Source of the DNA: Suillus spraguei
Taxonomy: Eukaryota > Basidiomycota > Agaricomycetes > Boletales > Suillaceae
Assembly (NCBI GenBank): GCA_016800925.1
Contig: JABCPU010000390.1
Span: forward strand, 1-62,148
DNA length: 62,148 nucleotides
Direction of reading: 5' to 3'
The notes under the pieces are model-generated. The model was not told where the DNA came from, did no database searches, and saw only the letters and a program-made list of their open reading frames with translations. Positions 35,392 through 46,442 of the stretch are shown one piece after another. The stretch's first letter is position 1. Every line of letters starts with the position of its first letter. The position numbers and the translations under genes were made by a program.

Positions 35392-36029
35392 CCGGAAACC
35401 TTTGCTTTCTCCATCTATTCCTACAAATGTGGCTTCTTCTGCTTGGGCCTCCAACTTCCCTCTGGTGGTAGTATGGACGTATACCAGGGTTCCAAACTCA
35501 TGCGCAAGTGCGAGATTTGGTTTGGATTTATGGACAAGCTCGAAAGGAGTTTAATCCAGTATGGTGTTGGATGGAAAACAATTCTTTAACCATGTGGCAT
35601 AATTGACGGCTTCCACACAGAGGTACTTTGGCATGTTCTGGCCAATTAACATGGCCTGGGTGTCCGGTTAAGACATTCTGCAACTCCATTCTGCTGGTGT
35701 GAGTTGTGGACTGTAAGCTGTCGCTTGATACCTTGATCCTTCAGGTATGCATCAAATTCCAGTCCCAGGTATTCTCTGCCTCTGTTTAAGTGAAGTATCC
35801 AGACTTGGGTTCTGGAATTTTGGCATGATATCTTGGCCTGGAAATGTTTGAAAGCAGAAAATGCTTCTCTTGTAAGCTTCAGGAATTCAATCACAGTCCA
35901 GCGGCTGAAGTCGCCAGTGAAGCTGACATAGTATACATGTCTGGCTACACTTTCTGTCTGAGCAGGTCCCCACAAATCTGTGTGAATAAGTTCTCTGTAT
36001 GTCCAGGATCGATTTTCTGATTTATCCGG
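35392..36029 (-). pseudogene. pol: Copia integrase fragment
   Basis: Read from 36025 downward: DKSENRSWTYRELIHTDLWGP (start of the INT core, catalytic D of HTDLWGP), then YYVSFTGDFSRWT, FKHFQAKI, a core around RGREYLG (usual DNGGEY weakened) and the third motif HQQNGVAE. It continues after a stop/shift near 35646 with PKYLCVEAVNYATWLKNC and TPFELVHKSKP to GESKGF at 35396. Stops and the changed second motif show that it is non-functional. Confidence 0.8.
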
Positions 36030-36992
36030 TGTAGCGAGAAAAGTCACGCTGACCGTCAAAACCCCGTTTTCGACAAGCGTCTTGTTAATGTCTGTGGCAG
36101 CAACCGATGAATTTCCTTATAGCGATGAAATAGCCTTTTTGCTCCGCTAAGGCGGAACCATTCTTCTCCCGTGAACCCTTACCGGATCCTCATGCCAATG
36201 CCCTCATGTCCCATCCTAGTCTGTCTAGAATCCATTGGTGCGTAGTTACCTCGCTTCTGCCGTTACTAAACCTGCAGCAGGATTTACCTTACATCTCAAG
36301 GGGCCGCTGCACGCTGTGCACCTCATAATTAAGTACCCTGTTTATTTTCTTTCTCGCTACCAGACTCGCATAGCTATCTCGTACGCACTCGCATATGTTA
36401 AAAAGGACTGAACATACATACTGTTACTTTTACTTCCCGTTACATCCCTTCACTAAGACTTAGTATCTGAAATGCTCGCTAGTCGCAATCTATTTGCCTT
36501 TGAACTTTTCTCCATTCAAACTTCGCTCATTGATTTAACCGCCAGTAACTTTACCGCTCGAAGTACCGCGCAACTTTCAACTTCACTACTTGTAACCAGA
36601 CCATGGCCAGTGATCTCGCTGGGTCATTTTCTCTCTCATCTGCATTCCCGCCCATACGGAAGTTGCCGCTACCGCTACCGCACCGCCAGTAGTTATAACA
36701 TTTTTATCTTGCCCAAGTAACTTTGTTCTTGCTCTTGCTAGCTAACTGTTGCAGCTATCATTACTGCTCGTGTACCGCTGACACCATGCTAGTACCGCCA
36801 ATATACTGCTATTGCCGCTAACATTGGAAGTCAGAATTCCCATTGCCATATTAGTACTTTGTTGTTTCCTTCACACTAACTTTGAAGGAATTGCTTCTAT
36901 TTGCAGTCCTCTTGGGTCGAATATCTCACTCGCACCTTCAGTAGGATTAAGGCTGCGCTTATACTTAGGACAGCACTAGTTTCTTCGTTTCA
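36030..36992 (+). repeat. Family C 5' LTR (LTR4)
   Basis: It starts TGTAGCGAGAAAAG and ends CTTCGTTTCA, about 963 bp. The reverse complement of the whole stretch is found in LTR3 (47202-47623 and 48589-49065). ACCGC repeats are concentrated at 36540-36810. Confidence 0.85.
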
Positions 36993-36994
36993 AT

Positions 36995-37005
36995 TGGAGC
37001 CCACC
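36995..37005 (+). promoter_or_regulatory. Family C PBS, tRNA type
   Basis: TGGAGCCCACC begins two bases after the LTR. A TGG start fits pairing with a tRNA CCA end, unlike the self-priming site of the chromoviruses. The matching tRNA was not determined. Confidence 0.55.
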
Positions 37006-37031
37006 ATGAGGGGACCATAGAAGCACTAAAT

Positions 37032-38507
37032 ATGGAATGCACTACCCGCACTCTTCGAGACAACAGGGCTCGCAGTCTCAGGTCTATTCACCTAGCTGAA
37101 GAAGATTTCTTTGCGCCAAAGACTAACAATGACACGGAGATCTTAGCGTCTAGCCGCTGATCTAGCGCAGACAAAGCCACCATCCTTTGAGAACTTATCG
37201 CTGATGAATTGTCTAGCGAGCAAGGAGCAATGCTAAAAGGCAAACAACTACCAGGAGCTTTTGAACCAGAAGAATCGCAGATACTGTTCGTTACCATTGA
37301 CTCGCCTCCCAAGGGATCACCCTTGACATCAGTCAGCAACCTCTACCCTTTGCCAAACGAGGAAACTCTTGCTCCTCCTTCGCCTCGACAGCGCATTGCT
37401 ACAGTACTGCCAACGCCACCTGCTATTCACCATCGCACCATTATCCATGCTCATGCTACCATTCCGCTGATGCTTACACTACAATCATTAGTCCTACCGC
37501 AACTGCAAGCTAAATCCTGACTGCCAATCATGACAACTCCATTCTGCATGCCGCTAAGGGGCACAGATGCTGCGCCTAAATTTACAGCACCCCAGCATGC
37601 CTTTTGCCATTTTTCGAGGATGTAGAACTCTTAGGCGCTCATGCCAACTTGACCGGCGAGCACCTTATTAAGGCAGCACTGAGATATGCGCCTATTGATG
37701 ACTCTGAGACGTGGGAGATACTCGACAAAGCCAGTCTGCCGGACTGGGCTAAGTTTACCACAGCGGTAAAACTTTTGTATCCTGGATGTGAAGTTGATCG
37801 CCACTTCACCCGTACTGACCTCGAGAACCTTTGTGCAGAACAAGCTCATACACTGATGACCTCGCAAGAGGATCTCAGGCCGTACTATAGGAAGTTCCTC
37901 AAGATCTCTCAGCACTTGATCACGCAGAAGAAGCTCGCCGAACTTGAGTGGGACCGTCTGTTCCTTGACGGATTCCATGCTACCGCCAAGACCACTATCA
38001 TGTGGCGGCTCGAGATTATGCTTACTGCGCATCACCCAGAGGATCCTTACGACATCAAAAAGGTATACAAAGCTGCAATCTTTCTTTTGCCAAGTACCTC
38101 CACTGCCATAACGGTGCCTGCTTCCTTGCCGGTGTATGCTAAATCTTCCACCGCTCAACAGGTATCACTGCAACCACAGATGCAACCAGCCAATCCTGGC
38201 GTTGTGATCAAGTGAGAGTACGTGCAGTATGCACCCATCATGTGCCACTTCTGCAGCGGTCCGCACAAGATGCTGGATTGCACGATCAATTAAGCGTACA
38301 TATGCGACAGTAAGATCATTAATAGGAAAGGACGCATAGTTCTGCCTAACAGCAATGCAGTCCCTCATCTTGGTCCCAATTTCCAACGAAGCCTTGACTG
38401 CTTGGCGAGTGAAAGCCCAGCTACAGGAGCTAATGCTACAGTATTGGGAAACCTGTACTGCTGGGTTGAGCATGGGCGTGACGCCATGCTTGACATCGAT
38501 CCCTCTG
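37032..38507 (+). pseudogene. gag: Family C gag
   Basis: The ATG at 37032 (MECTTRTLRDNRARSLRS) is followed by an in-frame stop near 37160, an open stretch 37209-37520 (acidic, Pro-rich) and, in another frame, the capsid-like core 37604-38215. The core carries GTDAAPKF upstream, LIKAALRYAPIDDSETWE, AVKLLYPGCEVDRHFTRTDL and LEWDRLFLDGFHATAK. After a TGA at 38213 the zinc knuckle CHFCSGPHKMLDC (CX2CX3HX4C, one residue shorter than the usual X4) and the motif GRIVLPNSNAVP continue to the chromovirus 2 insertion. Three or more breaks make it dead. Confidence 0.82.
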
Positions 38508-38982
38508 TGTTATGAACTAAGGTGGCATCACCAGCGACAGTGAAAAGACACAGACGGTCTGCTGGGAGTTCTTACAATGCCCAGAAGAGGACAAGGTGAA
38601 AGTACAAGGAACACGTTCCAAGTACGATCAAGGGTCTGGCCTCAAGGACAAGTCCGAGAGGTATCCATGAGAATAGAGACTAAGGCTAAGGAGTGCTTAG
38701 ACTTAGAGGCGGTTCAAGACGACTTAGGTTGGAAACCTAAGCGAAGGATATTCCAGGTAAAACCCAGTAAGATTAAAGTAGCGAATCTACTACAAGTACA
38801 CTGTGCTTAAATAGGCCAATATGTGCGCACAGACCAGGAAAGACGTGAGAACGTAAGTGCGTATCCTAATAAGGAAGGCAACTATAGTACAGATGCGTTG
38901 AGCATATAAGCCAGAGTCATGTGATATAATATACAAGGAAAGAACAAAGGGAAAATGAATAGGGGTACGTACAACTGTAACA
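38508..38982 (-). repeat. Chromovirus 2 3' LTR
   Basis: It runs TGTTATGAACTAAGG to ACTGTAACA. The sense-strand purine tract ACGGGGGTAA lies directly upstream (38983-38992). It pairs with 46443-46917. Confidence 0.94.
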
Positions 38983-39015
38983 TTACCCCCGTGTTACGGT
39001 GAAAGTCACCGGCTT

Positions 39016-41245
39016 TCAATCACTTTGGTTTGCATAGTAAACGGGATCGTCACTCCATTCGTAGTTTTCATCAGCAAAGGACCCACCCCTCATATACTCG
39101 GCTTCCTCCAGACCAGCACGTCGTTTAGAGTCCCTTCTCTTTTCCGTCTGAATACGTTCATCATCAAGTTGTTTCTCCCAAGTGCGAAGCGCGTCATAGA
39201 ATCCTTCGTCCTTCCAGGTTAACTCGAAGGGGGGAGGTCCGACTCGTTTAGGACAGTAGAGGGATAAGTGAGTGGGCGACCAATATCTGCAAACCTTGCA
39301 CTGATATTCCGTGCAATTCTTCTGACGATGTCCAAGCAGTCCGCAGATACGACATTTCATGTTTTCGTCAGGGTTGGAATGAACTTTGCGTAGGGGTGAT
39401 GGAGAAATGATGGGTGTGGGACTGGTGGATCTGGCGCGCTTCTTCCCCTTATTCTTCCTCATACGTTTTAAAGTCAGGGTGTTAGCGCGTCTAAGTTGCG
39501 CTTGCTGAGCGGGAGTGAGAGTATACGCCAAAGTAGGGAGGTCAGGAGTTACTGCTCGTTCAGCAGCTGCAAGAAGTTCGTCAGAGGATGACGGGGACGT
39601 TATGCCGAAGTCTTTTACTAAGACTGGTGAAATAGGGTCCATTGGACTGAATGATGTCGGGATAGACATTGGAGGGTGTATATGAAGGTCGCGGAGTCGG
39701 GGGCCGAGTGTTACCAACTCAGTGGCAGGAATACCTAGTAATTTAGCGGCCTCACATTGCTCTTTTGTGCAAGGTTCATACAACCAGTCGGGGCAATCTA
39801 GGGTGGTTGTTGATGAGGTTGGCTGTTCAATGGGAGACGGCGTTCGAGGGGATGCGAGGTTGGACTGTGTTTGTTGTAAATCAGTGATAACTTCCTCGAC
39901 TAGGTTTCTGGCTGCTCTGGTTTCAATGACCGACTTTTGGATAGTTTCGACGACTGCGTTTGTGAGTTGTCTGATTTCTTGGACAGCAGTGTATAAGCCA
40001 GTAAAGGCATCAAGACTAGAGTAAACGCGTGAAGAAGAGGGTGCTGGGATAGGAAGTGGCGTATCTTCCTGCAGAGAGGGAGGTCGAGCAACACCTGCTC
40101 GACGTTCGGCAATGATGTGAATAGCTTCTTCAACATCATTCTTAAAAGAATCGGGAAGCAGCAGCATAGCGTAAGCACGAATACGTTTTTGAAGATGAAG
40201 GAAGTGGTGACGGAGAGTAATTTCCGTTGTTTCTTTGGCAGTGGCTTCAATGAGGGCTGCAATGCGAATGATGTTGACGATGAGTAGGGCAGGGAAAGTG
40301 CCTCTTTCAGTGAGGATTCTTTCGATTTCGAGGGCATGTCCCTCGCAGAGAATGGCGGCTTCGATGTAAGAGGAGTTGTCGATTTCAGCAGTGAGAGTTC
40401 CGTATTGTTGTTAAGACTGTACTCAAGGGTAGAGAGATCCGAAGGGCTTTAACCTCAGTTCGTACACTGTGCCCCTTTCTCGAGTAATGCCCTTTATTTC
40501 AGGGAGGAGTTATTCGTCCGAAGACCCGGAAGGGGTTGCGTGACGGATCCGGGTGTCCGAAGGTGTCGGATATAATACGTCCGAAGGTAATTCGGAACGT
40601 AAGGAGAGGAAAGAGATTAAGGCTAGTTTCGGAACGAGTTCCTAACTAGAAACTAACGGAGATGGACTATCCGAAGATAGAGTCGGAGGTATGGACTATA
40701 GGAGTCAATCCTAAGTCTCGGAAGGTGACTTAAAGCGGAGAGTAGCTTTAAGTCCGGAGGAGGCAGAATGAGTAGAATCTAAGATGATATTCGAACTAAG
40801 GTTCTACTGAGATCTACAAGTGGTTTATATACAGTAAGTTTCTAAGACGGATAATTAGCAAGTCCGGGACCGAGGGCTATGTACGAAGTGTAACGGAAGT
40901 CTATTAGTTATTGCACAGCGGATCAGTAAGCATGAATCGGAAATGAACACAGGAAACGGATCAGTGACACAGGACGGAAATATAAACAGCCGGAGTACCG
41001 GTAGTAGGAGAAATGACGAAAGGAGATAGACGCAGATGTTCACCAGGGAGTTAAGGTGCGAGAAGTGAGTACATTCGGGAGGGTGGTCCGGACAGGATCT
41101 GTGGACCGGACGGATATGGAAACGATCGGATCTGGACGGATATGATCGGATCTGAGATTAGAAGTATGGTATATGACAATTGTCCAGTTTCGGAGTCATT
41201 GGTGGCAACGACGACGGGTGTGATGTAAGCAGTGGGGAAAGACAT
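39016..41245 (-). pseudogene. Chromovirus 2 ORF3, split by a solo LTR
   Basis: The start codon at 41245 (MSFPTAYITPVVVATND) lies 55 bases after the INT stop. Coding continues to about 41184, is interrupted by LTR-B (40409-41178) and resumes at 40404 (QYGTLTAEIDNSSY), with a frame change before the long open part 40167-39016. Near 39253-39354 are the two zinc knuckles CRICGLLGHRQKNC and CKVCRYWSPTHLSLYC, preceded by the basic KRMRKNKGKKRAR and followed by GPPPFELTWKDEGFYDAL and an acidic end. It is highly similar to the intact copy at 50310-51779. Confidence 0.82.
40409..41178. repeat. Solo LTR, family LTR-B, second copy
   Basis: It is 770 bp, TGTTAAGACTG to ATATGACA, the reverse orientation of 8072-8812. 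The perfect duplication ATTGT is at 40404-40408 and 41179-41183. It contains TCCGAAG about five times. Confidence 0.93.
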
Positions 41246-41300
41246 TTCAAGGTGGTAGTTAATCAGGTGCTTGACGCGAGTTGATTTGACTAAGGAATAA

Positions 41301-44300
41301 TCAAAGGGCGTGTTGCTTCTTATAAGCATTCAAGATTCGAGCGGAGTTCTTCAAGTTCGTTTCTGGGAGCCATTCGTTATCTCCCGATGAATATCCTTTC
41401 CAGGTAACAAGATAACGTCGGCGATTGCCGGTTCCTTTGTGAGAAAGGATTGCTTCCACTTCATATTCTTCTTCCTCTTCGATGATGTCAGGTGGTGGTT
41501 CGGGGAAGTTCGGGCCATGTACGTCCGTTTCGCTATAGGACGATAAGACAGAAGCGTGGAAGGTGGGGTGAATCTTCCATTGCAGAGGGAGTTTGAGCGT
41601 GAACGTGATAGGAGATAAGACATCGATGATCGGGAAAGGTCCGTATCGCTTTGGGGCGAGTTTCCTTGATGGGAGTTTGAGCCTAAGATTAGCGGCAGAT
41701 AGCCAAACCTTATCTCCGATCTTCCATGGGGTGTATTTGTCTCTTCGGAATCGTTCGGCCATTGTCTGCATTGCAATGTTATGGCAAGCGATTGCTTCTT
41801 CTCTTATCTTTTGCAGAGATCGTACTCGATCTTCTGCTGCAGGGACTGATGAATCGGGGATGAGATGAGGGATAGCGCGTGGTTCATATCCCATCATCAG
41901 ATAAAAGGGTGATGCATTCCTTGCATCGTGTTTTCGATGGTTGTGGACGAATTCGGCGATTGGTAGGTGTTCTACCCAATCTTCGGGGTTGCTGCGGCAG
42001 TAGATACGGAGGTATGTTTCAAGTTCTTGATTTAGCCTCTCGGTTTGGCCATCAGTCTGTGGGTGGTAAGCCGTGGATGGAGCGATGACGTAGTTGAGAA
42101 GTTGGGCGAGTTCTTTTGAGAAGCGCGAGAGGAACTGCGGACCTCGATCCGAGATGACTTTGTCATGGAGTCCAAATCGCCGGTAGACATGTTTTAAAAA
42201 TAGCTTAGCTACACCTTCTGAAGTGATGGTTTTCAAACAAGGGATAATAATTACCCCCTTCATAAGGCCATGGTCTACCACGACCATGATACTGTCAAAG
42301 CCTCCAGAGGTGGGGAGGTCAGTGACAAGATCAACGGAGACCTGGGAGAATGGGCGAACAGCCGATGACGGAATAGGCATGAGCGGGGGTCGAACGGGAT
42401 GAGTATCGGCCTTCATTTGCTGACAAAGGGTGCAACCCTCAACGTATTTCCGAATATAAGAGCCCATCGCAGGCCACCAGGCCTCGCGTTTCACGAGTTC
42501 TTCAGTTTTGAATCTACCGGGGTGCCCCGCAGTAGGATGATCATGATACCGTTTTAAGATGTCGGGACAATGCGCCGGGGGAATATAGGCACGGTTCTTA
42601 AAATAGAGGACGTTCCCCTCAATCTTCCAGTCAGAGAGTGCCGATTTCATAGGGGAAGGCATACGCCATCGAGGGCATCGGACGCTGTTTTGAAGACAGG
42701 GTCATCAAGGGGGTCAGAGGATGACAGCACATCCTTCAAGTCAGTGTCAATAAGACGAACGAATAGAGCGTCAGGGAGAAGGATCTGGTCCTCGTTATCA
42801 TCTTTGCCAGAGTCATAATCAGGCCGGCGGAATAGTGCATCAGGTACTGCTAATTTAGTACCTGCAACGTGATGCAGTTCAATGTCATAGATAGACAAAA
42901 TCAATTGCCAACGTGCTTGGCGACGGGTAAGCTTCTGTGCACTTCTAAAGTACAGAAGGTTCTTGTGGTCGGTGAATACCAGAACGGGGTGTGAGCTTCC
43001 TTCAAGATAATGACGCCATTCGTTCAATGCTCAGATCACGGCAAGGAGTTCCTGATCAAAGATCTGATAGTTTCGTTCTGCGGGGTTTAAGGACTGTGAG
43101 AGATATGCGCATGGGTGATAGACACCATTCTCATCAGTCTGTAGTAGAACCCCACCAGTTGCTACAAGCGAAGCATCGGTAGCAATAGCAAATTGCCGGG
43201 AAGGATCAGGGTTACGGAGTACCGGTTGGGATGTGAAGCGTCATTTCAGTTCTTCAAAGGTGTCCATACATTCGGTTGACCATTCAAAGGCCTTATCTTT
43301 CTTTGTCAAATCGATAAGGGGTCGGGCGATGTCAGAATAATGGGAAATGAGCGTGCAGTAAAAGTTGCAAAAGCCGAGGAAAGACCGAACGTCTTTTACA
43401 GATTTCGGGACTGGCCATTCGGAGATTCCCTTGGTCTTGGCAGTGTCCATAGCAACTTGTCCGGGGCGAATTATCATTCCGAGGTATTCCACTTCTTCTG
43501 CATCGAAGGTGCATTTCTCCGGTTTTAGGAACAGATGTTCCTTTCGTATTTTCATTAAAACTCGTCTTGTCCTTTTGCGGTGTTCTGCCATTGTTGTAGA
43601 GAAAATCAGGATATCGTCCATGTAGATAACCATCCATCCTTCATTGATCTCTTGTTGAAAGGTGCGATTCATGTATGCTTGGAAGGTTGCTGGGGAATTG
43701 CAAAGGCCAAAGAACATGACGTTCGGTTCGAAGAGGCCGAATTCCGTGGTTAAAGCAGCTTTCCACCTATCATCAGGATGGATGCGAATGTTGTTATAAC
43801 CGGACCGAATATCCATTTTCGTAAAGAACAGTGCGTTATGAAGGCGTGCGACAAGGGAGATAGGGAGTGGGAGTGGATAGGCGTTCTTGACTGTCCAATC
43901 ATTGATGTAGCGGTAGTCTTGACAGGGACGCAATTCTCCACTCTTCTTTCCCACGAAGAAGAAACCACTGGCTTGTGGTGATTTTGATTCCGAGATGAAA
44001 CCTTTCGCGACGTTTTCATTGATAAACGTTTTGACGGCAGCGCGTTCTTTTTCCGATAATGGGTAGACCTTAGACGTGCGAGGAATAAAACCGGGTTTAG
44101 TATTGATCCGATGATCTATACCAGGGCGTTCGGGGGGCAGTTTGTTCAATCCGTCTGTAGCAAAGATGTCTGCAAAGTCGTGCAAATAATCCAGGACCAA
44201 TTCTTCAAAAGATTTCTTTTTCTTTTCCTTTTCATCTGTGGCAAATTCCTGAGCCTTGTTACTGTATTTCGGAGGAGGAAGCAGAATTGTGGAGTAGTTG

Positions 44301-45404
44301 GAGGGTTGTTCGAGTTGGGAGGTTCCATCACGTGTCAAGGGTGTATCCATGGATACTTCCTCTATAATCCTCATGCTGACTCCATCGGTATCATACTCCA
44401 CAAGAAATTCTCCATCTCCAAGCTCATAAGAGAAAATTTCACGTACTTCTGGCGCATGCCAGACATCCTGCATTGTGTTGAATTGGTCATCATCCTCTGT
44501 TGGGGTCAACGAGGGTACAGGTTCGTCGTCATTGGGTATTTCTTCGATCGAAGCTGAAAGGGTTTTCGGAGGAACGTAGAACTTGGATAGTTTCGGTACG
44601 TTGGTATCCCTCCAGGGATTTCTTCTCCAGCTTTTCATTTTCCATGTCTCTGTTCTTCTATTGGTTGTTGCTCAATAGGTTCTTGTCCGACCCGCTGCTC
44701 GGGTTCGGATTCGTTCTTGCGCTTTTCTGCGCAGGGAATCGGTGATACTGATCTTGGCAGTTGGACGCATGGGGTGGGGTCTGTAGTACGTGGCATTCGT
44801 ACTTCTGGTTCTAGGTCTTCGGGGGCATCAATAGGAGAAGCGATGAAAGGTTTCGGAAGGCGGGAATGCTGCCATCTAGTATGATGATTGAAGAGTCGAG
44901 GCAGCCCGTTCTTCTTCCGATCCGTATCTAGATCAATTTCAATCTCATCTGATTTATCCGTCCGTGGAAGGATGAGTGTTTCAGCAGCCCAATCTATAAT
45001 TGGGTTCATTGCTCGTAACCATGGGATTCCAAGAAGAATTTGATCTCTTCTTCCTAATTTGGTGATGTTGAATTTTCCATACATGGTTCGGTCGTCGATT
45101 TTGACTACTAGAAGACAGTAGTGCATAATTGGTCCTCCTTTTATGAGAGTTCCATCTGCCGTAGTAACTCGAAATGGTTCTTTGAGTTTTCGTCGTGTGA
45201 TTTGATGGAGTTTCACAAACTCTTCTGAGATGAATGTTCCTGCTGCTCCTGAATCGATAACAGCGGTGGTGTCGACGGATTTCAAGCGAGTACGCGAGTG
45301 GAGGGTGATAGGGATACGAAGTTCTTTTCTTTCACCTACAGTGCGTACAAGTCTTAGTAATACATTGGGAGAAACATACGTCGAGTCTTTGTTTCTCCAA
45401 GTCA
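41301..45404 (-). pseudogene. pol: Chromovirus 2 pol (PR-RT-RNaseH-INT-chromodomain)
   Basis: Pol is entered in the -1 frame at the gag stop. The protease block (45405-44635) has AVIDSGAAGTF (Asp near 45255). A nonsense change (AGA in copy 1, TGA here) ends it, and RT follows in 44638-43241 with RSGYNNIRIHPDDRWKAAL, VIYMDDILIFS (near 43620) and FLGFCNFY. RNase H (43027-42647) has [11 protein letters not shown], with stops before it at 43243 and 43031. INT (42662-41301) has the HHCC finger, [41 protein letters not shown] and a complete C-terminal chromodomain ([20 protein letters not shown]...[12 protein letters not shown]). Some of the breaks are C-to-T type, and one is a C-run length change near 42650. 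Confidence 0.92.
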
Positions 45405-46241
45405 AAAATCCTCAACAATCCGTCTTACGGTTTCTTCATCTTCTTCTTCTCCTTTGACTTCGGTTTGTCGGAGTGGGGTCTTTTTCTTTCTGTCAGGACA
45501 GTTATGGATGCGGTGTCCTGTCTTCCTGCATCCGAAGCATTGTCCTTTCTTCATGCACTCGGATCTCTCCATATCGGAGATTCGATCTATGACCATTGCG
45601 TTGGAATCACGGTTCGGAATATACCATGCATTCCCGTAGTTCTTCTTCTTCTGTTGTGGAGTATGACGTGTCCTCATGGCGTTAAGCCGATGATGGGCAT
45701 TGTCAATAGCAACGCATTGCAGCACAACGTCTCTGAATATTTCGGAGACATCTCCTGTATTGAAAAGCTTTGTAAGGATACCCCAATTAAGGCCGTCTTG
45801 GAAGAACTGGATTTTCGTCGCGTTGTCAGTGATCTGAGCCTTGGCTGCAAGTGCCTCAAAGTCAGCGACATAGGTATGGAGATCTCCAGTTCCTTGTTTG
45901 AGATCCCTAAGTCTTGTGAGTGCAGTTCCTTTAGTATCCACAGGTTTGAATGCTTCCTTGAAGCTCTTCATAAAATCTACCATCGTCCCGTAACCAACTT
46001 TTTGTCCCAAAGTATCGGTAGATTGGGCATGTTCAAGGAATTGTTCCTTCCAAGACTTGACATTCCTTTCGGTCATAAAGGATGTTATGTAGATGATCTT
46101 CTGTTTGTCGGTGGTGTAAAGCTTTTCATTGATGTCAAAGTGCAGATTGCACGACTGGATAAACTCGCGAGAGTTATCACGATCTCCATCAAAACCGATT
46201 GGTTGACCGATCTTGTATTCGAATTCTTTGGTCAACAACAT
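45402..46241 (-). CDS. gag: Chromovirus 2 gag, intact
   Basis: This 279-aa ORF runs from MLLTKEFEYKIGQPIGFDGD to VRRIVEDF. A capsid-like helical region (FMTERNVKSWKEQFLEHAQ, LRDLKQGTGDLHTYVADFEAL, FFQDGLNWGILTKLF) is followed by a basic linker and one zinc knuckle, CFGCRKTGHRIHNC, at residues about 235-248, then a Lys- and Glu-rich tail. Gag would form the particle and bind RNA. The stop TGA is part of GATTTTTGA, and pol continues one base back. The ATG lies about 200 bases from the LTR. Confidence 0.9.
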   Translation of the reverse strand: MLLTKEFEYKIGQPIGFDGDRDNSREFIQSCNLHFDINEKLYTTDKQKIIYITSFMTERNVKSWKEQFLEHAQSTDTLGQKVGYGTMVDFMKSFKEAFKPVDTKGTALTRLRDLKQGTGDLHTYVADFEALAAKAQITDNATKIQFFQDGLNWGILTKLFNTGDVSEIFRDVVLQCVAIDNAHHRLNAMRTRHTPQQKKKNYGNAWYIPNRDSNAMVIDRISDMERSECMKKGQCFGCRKTGHRIHNCPDRKKKTPLRQTEVKGEEEDEETVRRIVEDF

Positions 46242-46350
46242 GGTTGATGATTCTTCTGATGAGTTATACTTTTTCGGTGCCTACACGCGCTGTCTTGCTG
46301 TCCGTCAGGGCTTTTCTTCTGTCAGGGGGCTTCCTTTTGACAATCTGCTC

Positions 46351-46366
46351 AGTGTACGCGTACGCT
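46351..46366. promoter_or_regulatory. Palindrome in the chromovirus 2 leader
   Basis: AGTGTACGCGTACGCT, between PBS and gag, is a 16-base palindrome with one mismatch. It is perfect in chromovirus 3 (56816-56831). It could be an RNA dimerisation signal; this is inferred from position only. Confidence 0.4.
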
Positions 46367-46430
46367 AGTCTGCTGATCTAAACGACCAGGGTTCAGGATC
46401 AAAGACTGGATAGTCGATGATCACAATAGG

Positions 46431-46441
46431 ACTTTAATCTT
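46431..46441 (-). promoter_or_regulatory. Self-complementary PBS of chromovirus 2
   Basis: The sense AAGATTAAAGT is one base from the 5' LTR and is the exact reverse complement of ACTTTAATCTT at 46714-46704 in that LTR. Confidence 0.72.
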
Positions 46442-46442
46442 T

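Larger units (their letters stand above)
32001..36029 (-). mobile_element. Ty1/copia retrotransposon, 3' part, minus strand, interrupted
   Basis: The putative 3' LTR (32001-32529), RT/RNase H (32471-34508) and INT (35392-36029) lie in copia order (INT before RT). Solo LTR1 of family C (34509-35391) separates INT from RT, and family C element sequence begins at 36030. Removing LTR1 and one 4-base duplicate rejoins the reading across the break as SKGFRIWWSEKQRV, typical of a copia INT-RT linker. The gag/protease half and 5' LTR would lie beyond the family C element and are not present. Confidence 0.87.

Noticed and set aside
36030..36060. Start codons MTVSVTFLATP and MVSVTLFATP fused to copia reading frames
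   Set aside because: These residues come from the first bases of family C LTRs, not from copia; they are insertion-junction artefacts.
45465..46247. 260-codon plus-strand ORF antisense to chromovirus 2 gag
   Set aside because: It is the shadow of a well-supported gag; the copy 3 counterpart breaks differently and no domain is visible.
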